Shown: positions 39,983 through 48,656 of the stretch, one piece after another
How positions within the stretch are numbered: the stretch's first letter is position 1
How the letters are laid out: each line of letters starts with the position of its first letter
Assembly (NCBI RefSeq): GCF_013415885.1
Contig: NZ_CP058910.1
Span: 930,001-994,000 of the forward strand
Direction of reading: 5' to 3'
Length of the DNA: 64,000 bases
Source: Halosimplex rubrum
Lineage (GTDB): Archaea > Halobacteriota > Halobacteria > Halobacteriales > Haloarculaceae
Position numbers and translations under genes: made by a program
The notes under the pieces: model-generated
The model's database searches: none
What the model was told of the DNA's origin: nothing
Seen by the model: the letters and a program-made list of their open reading frames with translations, nothing else

Positions 39983-40792
39983 TCAATCCAGCACCGTCTC
40001 GCTGTCGTAGGAGCCCAGACGGCGGACCCACCCCTCCTCGGCGATGGCCTCGATCTCCGCCAGCGCCTCCTGGGTGCGCTCCTCGTAGAGGCCCGCCTCG
40101 ACGTCGATGTGGAAGACGTAGTCGCCCAGCCGCTCGCCGCTGGGCCGCGACTCGACGCGCGTGAGGTTGATGTCGCGGTCGGCGAACGGTTCGAGCAGTT
40201 CCAGCAACAGCCCGGGGTAGTCGACGTTCGGGTAGACGATGAAGGAGGTCTTCGAGCCGGCCTCGCCCCGCTCGCTCGCGGGCGCGACGACGAGGAAGCG
40301 GGTGGCGTTCGACGACTGGTCCTGCACGTCCTCTGCGACGACACTGAGGTCGCCGTCGGCCGCGTTCTGCGGGTGGCCGATGGCGGCGACGCTCGGGTCC
40401 TCGCGAGCGCGCTCGACGCCGGCGGCGGTCGAGGTCATCGACTCCAGCGTCGCGCTCGGGTAGTTCTCGTCGAGGTACTCGCGACACTGCGCGAGCGCCT
40501 GGGGGTGGCTGGCCACCACGTCGAACTCCGGCCCCTGCGCGATGAGCGCGTGGCGGATGGGGGTGATGAGTTCGCGGACCGCGGCCACGTCGAACTCGGC
40601 GAAGGCGTCGAGCGACTCCGTGACCGGTCCCTCCGTGCTGTTCTCGACGGGGACGACCCCGCGCTCGTACTCGCCGCTGGCGACCGCCTCGACGATGGCC
40701 GTCTTCGAGTCCGTGAAGACCACCTCGTCGGCCACCGCCTTCGCCGCCCGGTGGGAGTACGTCCCCGCCGGACCGAGCGTGAGTGCTTCCAT
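39983..40792 (-). CDS. pheA: Prephenate dehydratase
   Basis: The 269-aa protein has a PDT domain that starts MEALTLGPAGTYSHRAAKAVADEVVF. Motifs GVVPVENSTEGPVTESLDAF and NATRFLVVAP (TRF catalytic motif) follow. The C-terminal ACT domain (about 185-265) has the phenylalanine-binding ESRPSGERLGDYVFHIDVE. It converts prephenate to phenylpyruvate in phenylalanine synthesis and is feedback-inhibited through ESRP. It is a monofunctional enzyme of standard length. The stop is only 2 nt from the histidine kinase stop (convergent). Confidence 0.95.
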   Translation of the reverse strand: MEALTLGPAGTYSHRAAKAVADEVVFTDSKTAIVEAVASGEYERGVVPVENSTEGPVTESLDAFAEFDVAAVRELITPIRHALIAQGPEFDVVASHPQALAQCREYLDENYPSATLESMTSTAAGVERAREDPSVAAIGHPQNAADGDLSVVAEDVQDQSSNATRFLVVAPASERGEAGSKTSFIVYPNVDYPGLLLELLEPFADRDINLTRVESRPSGERLGDYVFHIDVEAGLYEERTQEALAEIEAIAEEGWVRRLGSYDSETVLD

Positions 40793-41154
40793 TACCCCTC
40801 GATTCGCCGGTCGCCCTGAAAAGCCTCGTGGTCGCTAGCAGTGGTTCTCTCGGTCGGTTCGGGCTGGAAGGACTCTGCGGTGGGATCGACCGCTTCGAGT
40901 ACCACTACCGCAAACAGCCTGAAAGCCCCCGTCCGCCCCTTTCATTCCCACCCGTGTCGGCTGGCCGGTCAGTCTGAGCGGATGGGAATGAAAAGGGCGA
41001 CGCGTTCGACGAAGCCCGGAGCCTCAAGCACCGCAGGCCGGAGGCCGACGAGCGCAGAGCGTTCCGCGCGAGTCGAACGCGTCGGGACTTTCACGTTGTT
41101 CGCGGTTCCGGTTCGAGTAGCGGTTTCCTCCCAGTCACGTACCCCAACAGCGAC
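40793..41154. repeat. Intergenic repeat-like element with 16-bp hairpin
   Basis: The 362-nt gap contains GCCCCTTTCATTCCCA (about 40934-40949) and its near-perfect inverse TGGGAATGAAAAGGGC (about 40983-40998), making a long-stem hairpin. The sequence around it (CTACCGCAAACAGCCTGAAAG, slightly upstream) resembles intergenic elements that I recall recurring in many haloarchaeal genomes, sometimes misannotated as genes. No convincing protein is encoded. Confidence 0.55.
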
Positions 41155-41439
41155 TCACTCCTCGGCGGCCTCGACCCGGCCGGCGTACTTCTCCAGTTCC
41201 GAGGCGAGTTCGCGGGCCTGGGCGGCCGACAGTTCGACGTGGTCGGCGTGGGCGGTCACCTCCTTCAGGTCGGTGTTGTCCATCTCGACCTGGAGTTCGA
41301 CGTGATCGGGGTCGTCGCGGCTGTCCGTCGTGACGTTCAGGACGGAGAGCGCCTCCGTCTCGAAGCCGTGACCCTCGACGCGGCCGTCGAGTAGATCGAA
41401 GGTCGTGTAGGCGTTGACCTTGAGGATGCGGTCGACCAT
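41155..41439 (-). CDS. DUF6360 small haloarchaeal protein
   Basis: The 94-aa protein MVDRILKVNAYTTFDLLDGR has an alternating strand pattern (VEGHGFETEALSVLNVTT, DHVELQVEMDNTDL), then a C-terminal helix, LSAAQARELASELEKYAG. This matches the small conserved haloarchaeal DUF6360 group. It has no cysteines and no membrane segment. Function unknown. ATG at 41439 is preferred; eight residues upstream in frame are not conserved-looking. It lies 93 nt behind the nitrite/sulfite reductase on the same strand. Confidence 0.8.
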   Translation of the reverse strand: MVDRILKVNAYTTFDLLDGRVEGHGFETEALSVLNVTTDSRDDPDHVELQVEMDNTDLKEVTAHADHVELSAAQARELASELEKYAGRVEAAEE

Positions 41440-41531
41440 ACCGTCGGTCGGCGGGCCAGTCACTTAAGCGACGCCGACTGGATGCGTCACCGCGCGAGAA
41501 TACGGAACCGACGAAGTCGAGAATCGACGGG

Positions 41532-43307
41532 TCAGTCGTCGGCGGGCGCGAGCGACTCGCCGTCGCCGTCGGTCGGCGCGGGCGAGTCGCCCATGTCGTC
41601 CTCGTCGGCGTAGGGGTACCACGTCATCTTCGTGTTGTGCATGTACGGGTCCTCGTAGGAGGTTTCCTCGGCCTCCGCGAGGTCCTGGAGCGTCTCCTCG
41701 TCGCGCTCGGCGACGAAGTCGCGGAACGTCTGGCCGTCCGCTCGTTCGTCCTCGAAGGTGGCGAGCAGGTTCTCGACGTAGCCCGGCACCTCGTCGGCGG
41801 GGACGCGCATCTCGACCCAGTCGGCGAACTGCGGGTCCTCCCCGAGGCCGCCGCCGAGGCCGATGTCGAGGGCCTCGACCGGCTCGCCGTCCTTGCGCGT
41901 CTTCATCCCGCGCAGGGAGATGTCGGCGATCTGCGGCTGGGCGCACGAAGCGGTACAGCCCGAGAGGTGGATGTGGAAGTCCTCGACGCCCTCCGGGAGG
42001 GAGACGTTGTCCTTGAGCCAGCGGGCGTAGCGGACCTGCCGGTTCTTCGTCTCGACGATCGAGAGCGAGCAGAACTCCGTGCCCGTGCAGGCGATGGAGC
42101 CGCGCATGAACGGATGGGGGTCCGGCGAGTACGTCTCCAGCAGCGGCTCGTCGAGGAACTCGTCGAGTCGGTCGCTGTCGACGTCGGTGACGATGATGTT
42201 CTGACGCTGGGTCAGCCGCACCTCACCGGAGCCGTACTCGTCGGCGAGCTCCGCGAGTTCGTACACGTCGTCGACGCCCATCCTGCCCACAAGAACGTCG
42301 AGGCCGACGTAGTAGTTGCCGTCGGGCTGTTCGTGGACGCCCACGTGGTCGCCGTGTTCCTCGCCGCCGGCGTTGTACGTGTAGGACTCGCGCATGTTCT
42401 CGCCCGCGGTCTCCAGCTCGAAGTCGACGAACTCCTCCTGGAGCACGTCGCGCATCTTCTCGGGCCCCCACTCGTCCATGAGGAACTTGATGCGGGCGTT
42501 GAAGCGGTCGTCGCGGTCGCCGTACTCGCGGAACAGCGCGGACATGCCGGCACCGATGTCGGCGGCCTGCTCGGGCGGCACCCACACGTCGATCGAGCGG
42601 GAGAAGCGCGGTTCCTTCCGGGAGAGTCCGCCGCCGACGCGGATGTTGAAGCCGAGTTGCTCTTCGCCGTCGACCTCCTTCGTCGCCGGCTCGTAGGCGA
42701 GGTCGTTGATGTCGCCCTGGCCGCAGCCCTGGTCGCAGCCGGTGACGGCGACCTTCCACTTGCGCGGGAGGTTCGAGAAGTCGTCGTTGCCCTTGAAGGT
42801 CTCGTGGAGCTCCTCGGCGACCGGCCAGGCGTCGATGTGCTCGTGTTTGTCCTTGCCGGCGACGGGACAGCCGACGATGTTTCGCCACGAGTCGCCGCAG
42901 GCCTGCTGGGTCCCCAGGTCGTTGGCTTCGAGCTTCTCGAAGATCTCCGGCACGTCCTCGATCTTGATCCAGTGGAGCTGGATCGACTGGCGGGTCGTCC
43001 AGTCGCAGTAGGCACCGCCGAACTCCGGGTTGTCGACCGGGCCGCGGGCATACTCGTCGGCGATCTCCGCGACGACCTCCAGCTGGCCGGGCTTCAGGAC
43101 CCCGTTCGGTGTCCCGATGCGCATCATGAAGTAGGACTCCTGTCCCTTCCGCTGGTGGTACAGCCCCCACCACTTGAACCGCTCGAACCAGGCGTCGTGC
43201 TCGTCCTCCGGGATGGCGTCCCATCCCTCCTCGGCGAACTCCATCAGGTGTTCGCGGATCTCCGACCCGTAAATCTCGCTCTTCCAGTTCTCTACTTTCG
43301 TCGGCAT
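41532..43307 (-). CDS. Ferredoxin-dependent nitrite/sulfite reductase (siroheme, 4Fe-4S)
   Basis: The 591-aa protein has the duplicated NiR/SiR fold: YCDWTTRQSIQLHWIKIEDV as the first ferredoxin-like half motif, GDSWRNIVGCPVAG, and VRLTQRQNIIVTDVD in the second half. The iron-sulfur/siroheme cysteines are in IACTGTEFCSLSIVE and HLSGCTASCAQPQ (C-x5-C ... C-x3-C). Haloarchaeal relatives are annotated as assimilatory nitrite reductase. No nitrate reductase or nitrate transporter is adjacent, so sulfite reduction is a real alternative. It would produce ammonium or sulfide. The acidic C-terminal tail is typical of halophiles. Confidence 0.93.
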   Translation of the reverse strand: MPTKVENWKSEIYGSEIREHLMEFAEEGWDAIPEDEHDAWFERFKWWGLYHQRKGQESYFMMRIGTPNGVLKPGQLEVVAEIADEYARGPVDNPEFGGAYCDWTTRQSIQLHWIKIEDVPEIFEKLEANDLGTQQACGDSWRNIVGCPVAGKDKHEHIDAWPVAEELHETFKGNDDFSNLPRKWKVAVTGCDQGCGQGDINDLAYEPATKEVDGEEQLGFNIRVGGGLSRKEPRFSRSIDVWVPPEQAADIGAGMSALFREYGDRDDRFNARIKFLMDEWGPEKMRDVLQEEFVDFELETAGENMRESYTYNAGGEEHGDHVGVHEQPDGNYYVGLDVLVGRMGVDDVYELAELADEYGSGEVRLTQRQNIIVTDVDSDRLDEFLDEPLLETYSPDPHPFMRGSIACTGTEFCSLSIVETKNRQVRYARWLKDNVSLPEGVEDFHIHLSGCTASCAQPQIADISLRGMKTRKDGEPVEALDIGLGGGLGEDPQFADWVEMRVPADEVPGYVENLLATFEDERADGQTFRDFVAERDEETLQDLAEAEETSYEDPYMHNTKMTWYPYADEDDMGDSPAPTDGDGESLAPADD

Positions 43308-43394
43308 TCTTGTACAGGCCCACGCCCTCCGTTCTTAAAGGCACGCGTATCTCGACAAGTGCCCCCACCTCTCCCCAGAAGAGGATATTGTTGC

Positions 43395-43736
43395 CTACTC
43401 TTCCGGCCTGGCGAGGCGGTGTCGTCTGTCCGGGACGTGGACGCTCGTAACGTCGACGGCGGAGAATTCGCCCGTCTCGGGGTCGATGACGCGGCCGACG
43501 GTGATCCAGTCGGTGACGGCTTCGGTCCCGCAGGTGATACAGCGGCCGGCGACCCTCGCCTGGACGTCGGGGTGTTCGACACCCACCTCGGTGAACCCCT
43601 CGACGAGGAAGTCGGCGATCTCGCAGGAACAGACGTCGTGGCGGGCGAGCGGCCAGAGATCGCTGACGTTGATCCGCCGCTCGTCGTTGACGCTGATCCA
43701 GGCACCGTCGTCGAGCTGGTGAACGTCGGTCGTCAC
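43395..43736 (-). CDS. Hypothetical protein with zinc-type cysteine motifs
   Basis: The 113-aa protein starts with GTG at 43736 (TTDVHQLDDGAWISVNDERR). Two cysteine groups could form a metal site: HDVCSCEIADF (C-x-C) and RVAGRCITCGTEAVTDW (C-x2-C). The rest is strand-rich. Longer frames upstream have random composition. It lies 87 nt upstream of the nitrite/sulfite reductase start on the same strand, so the two may be co-transcribed. Conserved haloarchaeal proteins of this shape are of unknown function. Confidence 0.72.
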   Translation of the reverse strand: MTTDVHQLDDGAWISVNDERRINVSDLWPLARHDVCSCEIADFLVEGFTEVGVEHPDVQARVAGRCITCGTEAVTDWITVGRVIDPETGEFSAVDVTSVHVPDRRHRLARPEE

Positions 43737-43982
43737 TTCCTGTAGGTCGGTCCCGAGCGACCCAGAGGCTGTCGGCCCGCACAACACTCGCCGCGGGCTG
43801 CGACGCCGGGTCGTGCCGCGGCCGACCGCTCCGTCGCGGTGGCGGCTCGTCGACGCGGTCGGTCCGAACGGGCGCGTCCGAGATAGGTGAAGGGATTGCC
43901 GGTACGCCCAAGCCCGGGTAGCACTTACGGGAGCGCGACGGGTTAAGGGAGTCCGGCGTATACGGAGGTGTACGACGAACCG

Positions 43983-44120
43983 ATGACCCAGACGACAGAC
44001 ACCCACGACGACGAAGCGCCCGAGCCGGACACCAGCCACCTCGACGACGTCGACGACGGCTGTGGCTGCGCCGAGGTCTGGGAGCACCTCTCCGAGGAGC
44101 GCGCGGAAGCGTCCGACTGA
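43983..44120 (+). CDS. 45-aa acidic protein with C-G-C motif
   Basis: The frame MTQTTDTHDDEAPEPD... continues DDVDDGCGCAEVWEHLSEERAE and ends at TGA 44118-44120. It is very acidic, with a CxC pair followed by a short amphipathic helix. Tiny proteins of this pattern recur in haloarchaea and are conserved enough that I consider this real. Probably metal-binding. It is divergent from the cysteine-motif gene at 43395-43736 and 131 nt before the DUF7119-type gene. Confidence 0.7.
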   Translation: MTQTTDTHDDEAPEPDTSHLDDVDDGCGCAEVWEHLSEERAEASD

Positions 44121-44251
44121 CGACCCGCGGACCGAAGCGCCGCTCTCCGACGAGCGGGCCGAACACGGGCGTCCGCGACCGCCGCGCACACGTGCGTCGC
44201 CCGTGCCAACAGACGGGAACCTTTTGAGAGACCGTTCCAAAGGAGGAAGTG

Positions 44252-44923
44252 ATGAGTCACGAGGGGCCAGGCGATCCGCCGACCGACCGCGAGTCGCCGG
44301 TCGGCGCGCCGGTCATCCGGGGGGACCCGAGCGTCACCGGCCAGCGGCCGGAGGAGGCCGTCGAGTTCGACCCCGACGACCCCGAGAGCCTCGAAACCGC
44401 CGCACAGACCGTCCGAAAGTTCGCCGGCGACGCCGCCGGCGAGGCCGACACCGTCTTCATGCTCCGGGGGGCCGCCGCCTGCGCCGCGCTGGTCCGCGGC
44501 GAGGGGTCGTACAAGGCCGCCGCCAAGCGCGCCGGCGGCGAGGCCACCGTCGCCTTCATCCGCAAGTGGTCCCGCGTCCACGACCTGCCCCGCTCGATCC
44601 GCAAACACGTCGCGATGGGCGAGATCGCCCCCACCGCCGCCAAGCACATCGCCCGCGTCGCCGGCGCCGCCCGCCTCCAGCTCGCGTGGGCCGTCCTCGA
44701 CCACGACATGACCGTCCGCCAGGTCCGATCGGTCGCCAGCGACGTCAACGACGGCGTCTCCGTCGAGGACGCCCTCGCCGTCGAAGGGATCATCCTCGGC
44801 GAACTCACGATGGAACTCCCGCCCGAGATCTACCGGGAACTCCGCAGACGCGCCGCCCTGGAGGACGTCGACCCCGACGAGATCGTCGCGACCGCGCTCG
44901 AACGCCGCTTCGAGCAAGGCTGA
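44252..44923 (+). CDS. DUF7119-type haloarchaeal protein (helix-turn-helix-like)
   Basis: The 223-aa protein has a disordered N-terminal 40 residues and a helical body: AAQTVRKFAGDAAG, RGEGSYKAAAKRAGGEATVAFIRKWSRVHDLPRSIRKHVAMGEIAPTAAKHIARVAG. This resembles a ParB/KorB-like DNA-binding HTH. The tail MELPPEIYRELRRRAALEDVDPDEIVATALERR is of ribbon-helix-helix type. A strong ribosome-binding site (AAGGAGG, 44240-44246) fixes the ATG at 44252. Possibly a DNA-binding housekeeping protein. tRNA-Lys follows 40 nt downstream. Confidence 0.82.
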   Translation: MSHEGPGDPPTDRESPVGAPVIRGDPSVTGQRPEEAVEFDPDDPESLETAAQTVRKFAGDAAGEADTVFMLRGAAACAALVRGEGSYKAAAKRAGGEATVAFIRKWSRVHDLPRSIRKHVAMGEIAPTAAKHIARVAGAARLQLAWAVLDHDMTVRQVRSVASDVNDGVSVEDALAVEGIILGELTMELPPEIYRELRRRAALEDVDPDEIVATALERRFEQG

Positions 44924-44963
44924 TCGTAAGTACTTAACCGAAAACTCCCGGAGAGGATAACGC

Positions 44964-45037
44964 GGGCCGGTAGCTCAGTCAGGCAGAGCGTCTGGCTTTT
45001 AACCAGATGGTCGGGGGTTCAACTCCCTCCCGGCCCG
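44964..45037 (+). tRNA. tRNA-Lys (TTT anticodon)
   Basis: The acceptor GGGCCGG (44964-44970) pairs with CCGGCCC (45030-45036), with discriminator G. The anticodon stem TCTGG/CCAGA holds loop CTTTTAA, anticodon TTT. The T-arm is GGGGG-TTCAACT-CCCTC-like with one wobble. CCA is not encoded. The last 22 nt are repeated exactly downstream at 45135-45156. Confidence 0.95.
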
Positions 45038-45134
45038 CTTTTGCGAGGAACGAACGTGACGAGCAAAGCGGCTAGTGGAGTTGAATCCGGGGAGTCGCAG
45101 CGGTCGAGCGAAGCGAGGCCGACCGTCTCCACTC

Positions 45135-45156
45135 GGTTCAACTCCCTCCCGGCCCG
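45135..45156 (+). repeat. Exact 22-bp copy of the tRNA-Lys 3' end (att-like)
   Basis: GGTTCAACTCCC...CCGGCCCG repeats tRNA bases 45016-45037 exactly, 119 bp downstream. Duplication of a tRNA 3' end is the usual trace of tyrosine-recombinase integration. Only 97 bp lie between the copies, so any element has been lost. Confidence 0.85.
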
Positions 45157-45238
45157 TTCTCGCGACATCGTAGCACCCGACGAGCGGCCGGCACCGCGAA
45201 CCAAGAGACTTACCACGGAGAGCCGCGAGAGGTGGTGT

Positions 45239-45445
45239 ATGAACGCCACGAACGACACCTCGGACCGACTGGAGCCGGTCGGCATCGCCGTCGGCGTCCT
45301 GCTCGTGCTCGTCGCCGTCGGGACGCTCGTCGGCGCCCCCTGGACGACGAAAGGCAGCGTGGCCGCCTCGGCGCTGCAGGTGGTCGGTGCCGTCGGCACC
45401 GCCGCCCTCGGCGCCGTCCTCGTCTGGATCAGCCGCACCGACTGA
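45239..45445 (+). CDS. Small two-helix membrane protein
   Basis: The 68-aa protein MNATNDTSDRLEPVGIAVGV has two hydrophobic helices (about 14-34 and 43-63) separated by APWTTKGSVAAS. It has no conserved polar motif. ATG is at 45239 with an upstream GGTGGT. Small haloarchaeal membrane proteins of this shape are common and of unknown function. It lies just after the att-like repeat. Confidence 0.65.
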   Translation: MNATNDTSDRLEPVGIAVGVLLVLVAVGTLVGAPWTTKGSVAASALQVVGAVGTAALGAVLVWISRTD

Positions 45446-45553
45446 CTCCGCCTCCGTTCTCGTTCGCTCTCCACACGTCCGACAGCACCGGCGCTGTCCC
45501 GTCGAGCGCGCTCGCAAAAACGTCTCGCCCGAAAGCGACCGCGCCGCGGACGG

Positions 45554-46615
45554 TCAGCCCCGGACGGGCAGGTACGCGATGGCGACCAGGAGGATCGCGG
45601 CGAGGAGGCTGAGCTGCGCGACGCCCCACAGGCCGTTCATCCGGTCGTTGTAGGAGCTGATCTCGTTTTCCTGCGCCCGGTAGTCGCCGTAGCGCTCGCC
45701 CGTCTCCATGAAGTACACCGACGAGTTGTCCGGGAAGTGCGCGAAGTACTGCGTGTCCGCGACGGTGAAGTTCCCGCCCTCGGAGAAGCCGACGGTGGCG
45801 GTGTTCTGGCCGGGCCGCGTGAGTTCGACGCTGGTGTTGGTCACGGCGTCGACGGTCGTCTCGTTGCCCTGGTAGGTCAGCGTCTCGCCCTCGGAGACGG
45901 TGTGGCGCTCGACGGGCGGGAAGTAGTCGTCGAGGGGGACGTTCGTCTCGTTCGCGCGGTAGGTGACCTTCCGCGTGCCGTTCTGCGTGATGATCTCGTC
46001 GTACAGCGCCGGGTCGTCGGCGACCATCGCCTCGAGGTCGCGCTGCTCGACGAACGTCGCGTCGGTCGGCTCCGTCACGTTCTCCGTCTGGACGACGAGC
46101 AGGTACGGCCCGCCCCAGACGACCGTCGCGGCCTCGCCCGTGACGCTCGTGACCGTCGCCTCGCTGCCGTCGACGGGGATCGAGTCACCGACGGCGTAGC
46201 TCTGGTTCATCGAGGCGTTGTTCGCGAGCGCGAGCGTGAACGACCCCGCGCTCTCGTTGACGCTGACCTCGTACTCGCTGCCGTTGTACTGGGTCGTCGA
46301 GCCGGCCTCGAAGACCCGCTCCATGCGGGCCGACTGGTCCGACCAGCGCACGTCGGTCACCGGGACCTCGGTGCCGTTGTCGACGGTCGTCGAGACGACG
46401 GCCGACTCGTTGACCCACGCCAGCTCGCCGCTGCCGGCGTCGGCCTCGGCGACGGTCCACGTCCGGTCACCGAACGCCACGGTGTCCCCCGCGGAGTACG
46501 CGGTGTCGCCTTGCAGTGAGATCGTCGGTTCCTCCGCCGTCTGGATGAGGCCGTACGCCCCGGCCCCGATGACGAGGAAGAACACGAAATAAATCGCCGC
46601 GGCTCGTCGTTGCAT
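45554..46615 (-). CDS. Hypothetical exported beta-rich protein with terminal membrane anchors
   Basis: The 353-aa protein has an N-terminal hydrophobic helix (about 7-26, AIYFVFFLVIGAGAYGLI) and a C-terminal one (about 325-350, QLSLLAAILLVAIAYLPV). The large extracellular middle is Thr/Asn-rich with many N-glycosylation-type sites (N-x-S/T) and repeated short beta patterns: YSAGDTVAFGDRTWTVAEAD, YNGSEYEVSVNESAG and YAVGDSIPVDGSEATV. This indicates tandem domains of about 55 residues. Probably a surface or envelope protein. Family not recognised. Confidence 0.78.
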   Translation of the reverse strand: MQRRAAAIYFVFFLVIGAGAYGLIQTAEEPTISLQGDTAYSAGDTVAFGDRTWTVAEADAGSGELAWVNESAVVSTTVDNGTEVPVTDVRWSDQSARMERVFEAGSTTQYNGSEYEVSVNESAGSFTLALANNASMNQSYAVGDSIPVDGSEATVTSVTGEAATVVWGGPYLLVVQTENVTEPTDATFVEQRDLEAMVADDPALYDEIITQNGTRKVTYRANETNVPLDDYFPPVERHTVSEGETLTYQGNETTVDAVTNTSVELTRPGQNTATVGFSEGGNFTVADTQYFAHFPDNSSVYFMETGERYGDYRAQENEISSYNDRMNGLWGVAQLSLLAAILLVAIAYLPVRG

Positions 46616-46810
46616 ACCCGGGTGGTCGGGCGCCCCCGCGTATAATGATTACCAATTCCGCCGATACGGCGGCGTCTGTCCTCCCCTCGGACCGACCGAC
46701 CCTGCCGTCACGCGGGCCGGTTCGGGGACGGGCCCGCCGTAGCCGGGACCGGTTGGACGCCCGACCGACCAAAACCCCCTTTTCGATCCACACGGTACCG
46801 GCCCACACAG

Positions 46811-48106
46811 ATGGTCCCCGACTCCGACCTCCCCCGCCGACAGTTCCTTCGGACCGCCGTCGCGCTGGGCGGCGCGAGCGCGCTCGCGGCCTGCCAGGAG
46901 CGGACCGACGGCGACGCCGTCCCCGCGGGCGACCCCGAAGCCAAGCCCCCGCGCCAGCACGCCTGGCGCGACCACGTCCCCCACGACGACAGCGGCAACT
47001 CCCTGCTCCCCGAACACCAGGTCCTCCTGTACGTCGAGTTCGACGGCGACGGTCCCCCGGACGCGGACGCTCGCTCGACGCTCGACGCCGCGCTGTCGAC
47101 GCTCGACCGCGCCTACGAGTGGAGCGCCGACGGCCTGCTCCACACCGTCGCCTACTCCCCCGCCTACTTCGACCGCTTCGAGGGGAGCCTCCCCCCGTCG
47201 GTCGACCTCCCGCCGCCCCGCGCGCTCTCGGACTTCGAGGACCCGACGTTCGACACCCAGGACGCCGTCGTCCACCTCGCGAGCAACCGCGCGGACGTGG
47301 TCCTCGAAGCCGACGAGGCCCTGACCGGCGACCGCGACTCGGCCAACGGCGAACCCGTCGACGCGCGCCTGACCGACATCGCGACCGTCGACTCCCGCCG
47401 TACCGGGTTCGTCGGCGCCGGCCTCCCCGCCGAGCGCCAGGACGCCGCCGGCATCCCCGATTCGAACCCCGTCCCCGCGGAGTCGCCGCTGTTCATGGGG
47501 TTCAAAGCCGGCTTCCTCGGCAACCAGGCCAGCGAGGACTACGTCACTATCGACGAGGGGCCGTTCGCCGGCGGGACCACGAAGGTGATCGCGAACCTGC
47601 GCCAGCGCCTCGACGACTGGTACGGCGAGCAGGACTACCCCCAGCGCGTCGCCGAGCTGTTCAGCCCCGCCCACGCCGAGAACGACCTCGTCGAGGGCGT
47701 CGGCACGAACCTCGGCGACGACAGCGGGATCGACCGATTCCTCGACGATGTCGAGGCGCAGGCGAGGGCCACCGGTCGCGTCGGCCACGCTCAGAAGGCC
47801 GCGCGAGCCAACCGCGACGAGGAGGGCAACGTCCGCCTCCTGCGGCGCCACTTCGAGTCGACCGACGACATCGGCTCCGAACAGGCCGTCGCGAGCCTCC
47901 ACTTCCCGTCGCTCCAGCGCCGCATCTCGGCGTTCGAAGCCGTGCGAGCGGCGATGAACGGCACCGACATCACGGCCGCCACGCCGGCCGTCCGCCAGCG
48001 CGTCAACAACGGCATCCTCGAGTACATCTTCGTCCGCCGCCGGGGGAACTTCCTCGTCCCGCCGCGGCGCCACCGGGCGCTGCCGACACCCCGACCCGAG
48101 GGGTAG
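46811..48106 (+). CDS. Tat-exported DyP-like/DUF7405 protein
   Basis: The 431-aa protein begins with a twin-arginine signal, LPRRQFLRTAVALGGASALAAC, whose final Cys suggests a lipoprotein. The mature part shows patterns seen in Dyp-type peroxidases and their haloarchaeal relatives: ESPLFMGFKAGFLGNQ, HAENDLVEGVGTNLGDDSG, SLHFPSLQRRISAFEAVRAAM and GILEYIFVRRRGNFLVPP. Conserved histidines (AHAEND, LHFPSL) could bind heme, but the canonical GxxDG motif is not obvious. An extracytoplasmic redox role is plausible. ATG at 46811 is the only start that keeps the signal peptide. Confidence 0.8.
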   Translation: MVPDSDLPRRQFLRTAVALGGASALAACQERTDGDAVPAGDPEAKPPRQHAWRDHVPHDDSGNSLLPEHQVLLYVEFDGDGPPDADARSTLDAALSTLDRAYEWSADGLLHTVAYSPAYFDRFEGSLPPSVDLPPPRALSDFEDPTFDTQDAVVHLASNRADVVLEADEALTGDRDSANGEPVDARLTDIATVDSRRTGFVGAGLPAERQDAAGIPDSNPVPAESPLFMGFKAGFLGNQASEDYVTIDEGPFAGGTTKVIANLRQRLDDWYGEQDYPQRVAELFSPAHAENDLVEGVGTNLGDDSGIDRFLDDVEAQARATGRVGHAQKAARANRDEEGNVRLLRRHFESTDDIGSEQAVASLHFPSLQRRISAFEAVRAAMNGTDITAATPAVRQRVNNGILEYIFVRRRGNFLVPPRRHRALPTPRPEG

Positions 48107-48160
48107 CGGACGGTCGCGGCGGTCGCAAACGGGCCGGATCGGACGGGAGACCCGAACGGC

Positions 48161-48544
48161 TCACACCGCAGCGACGGCGGCCAGGCCGACGTAGACGTTG
48201 GTCACCACCACGGCGATGCCGAGGCCGATGACGCCGAGGAACCAGGCGCGCCAGCCGGGGACGCGTTCGACGACCGTCCGACACTCCAGCAGGACGACGC
48301 CGGCGTACAGCACGACGGCGGCCTTCAGCGCGACCACCAGCAGCGGGTGATGTATCAGCAACAGACGGATCCACGGGTTTGCCTCCAGCGAGGGACCGGC
48401 GAAGGCGGCCGCCACCAGCGTCGACACGGCGTCGCCGAAGCCCCAGATGATCACCAGCGACAGCACCAGCTCGACGTATCCGGGCATCTCCAGCCGTATC
48501 TCCGAGCAGTCCAGCGCTTCGCCGATCGTCTCTGCCTCTGACAT
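48161..48544 (-). CDS. DUF5658 membrane protein
   Basis: The 127-aa protein has three helices (about 28-50, 62-82 and 100-122). The DUF5658 signature is IIWGFGDAVSTLVAAAFAGPSLEANPWIRLLL, in which an early aspartate and a later N-P are conserved. The remainder is LKAAVVLYAGVVLLECRTVVERVPG. ATG at 48544 is the probable start and removes 25 unlikely residues. Function unknown; such proteins are common singletons in haloarchaea. Confidence 0.85.
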   Translation of the reverse strand: MSEAETIGEALDCSEIRLEMPGYVELVLSLVIIWGFGDAVSTLVAAAFAGPSLEANPWIRLLLIHHPLLVVALKAAVVLYAGVVLLECRTVVERVPGWRAWFLGVIGLGIAVVVTNVYVGLAAVAAV

Positions 48545-48656
48545 TCGACCAGGAGCGACGGGACGCTCCACTCCCACGTCGCGACTACCCGCTGATAAAT
48601 CCTCGCGACGGAGTATCACCGCTGAGATTCAGGATATGTGACGTGAACGGGACCGG

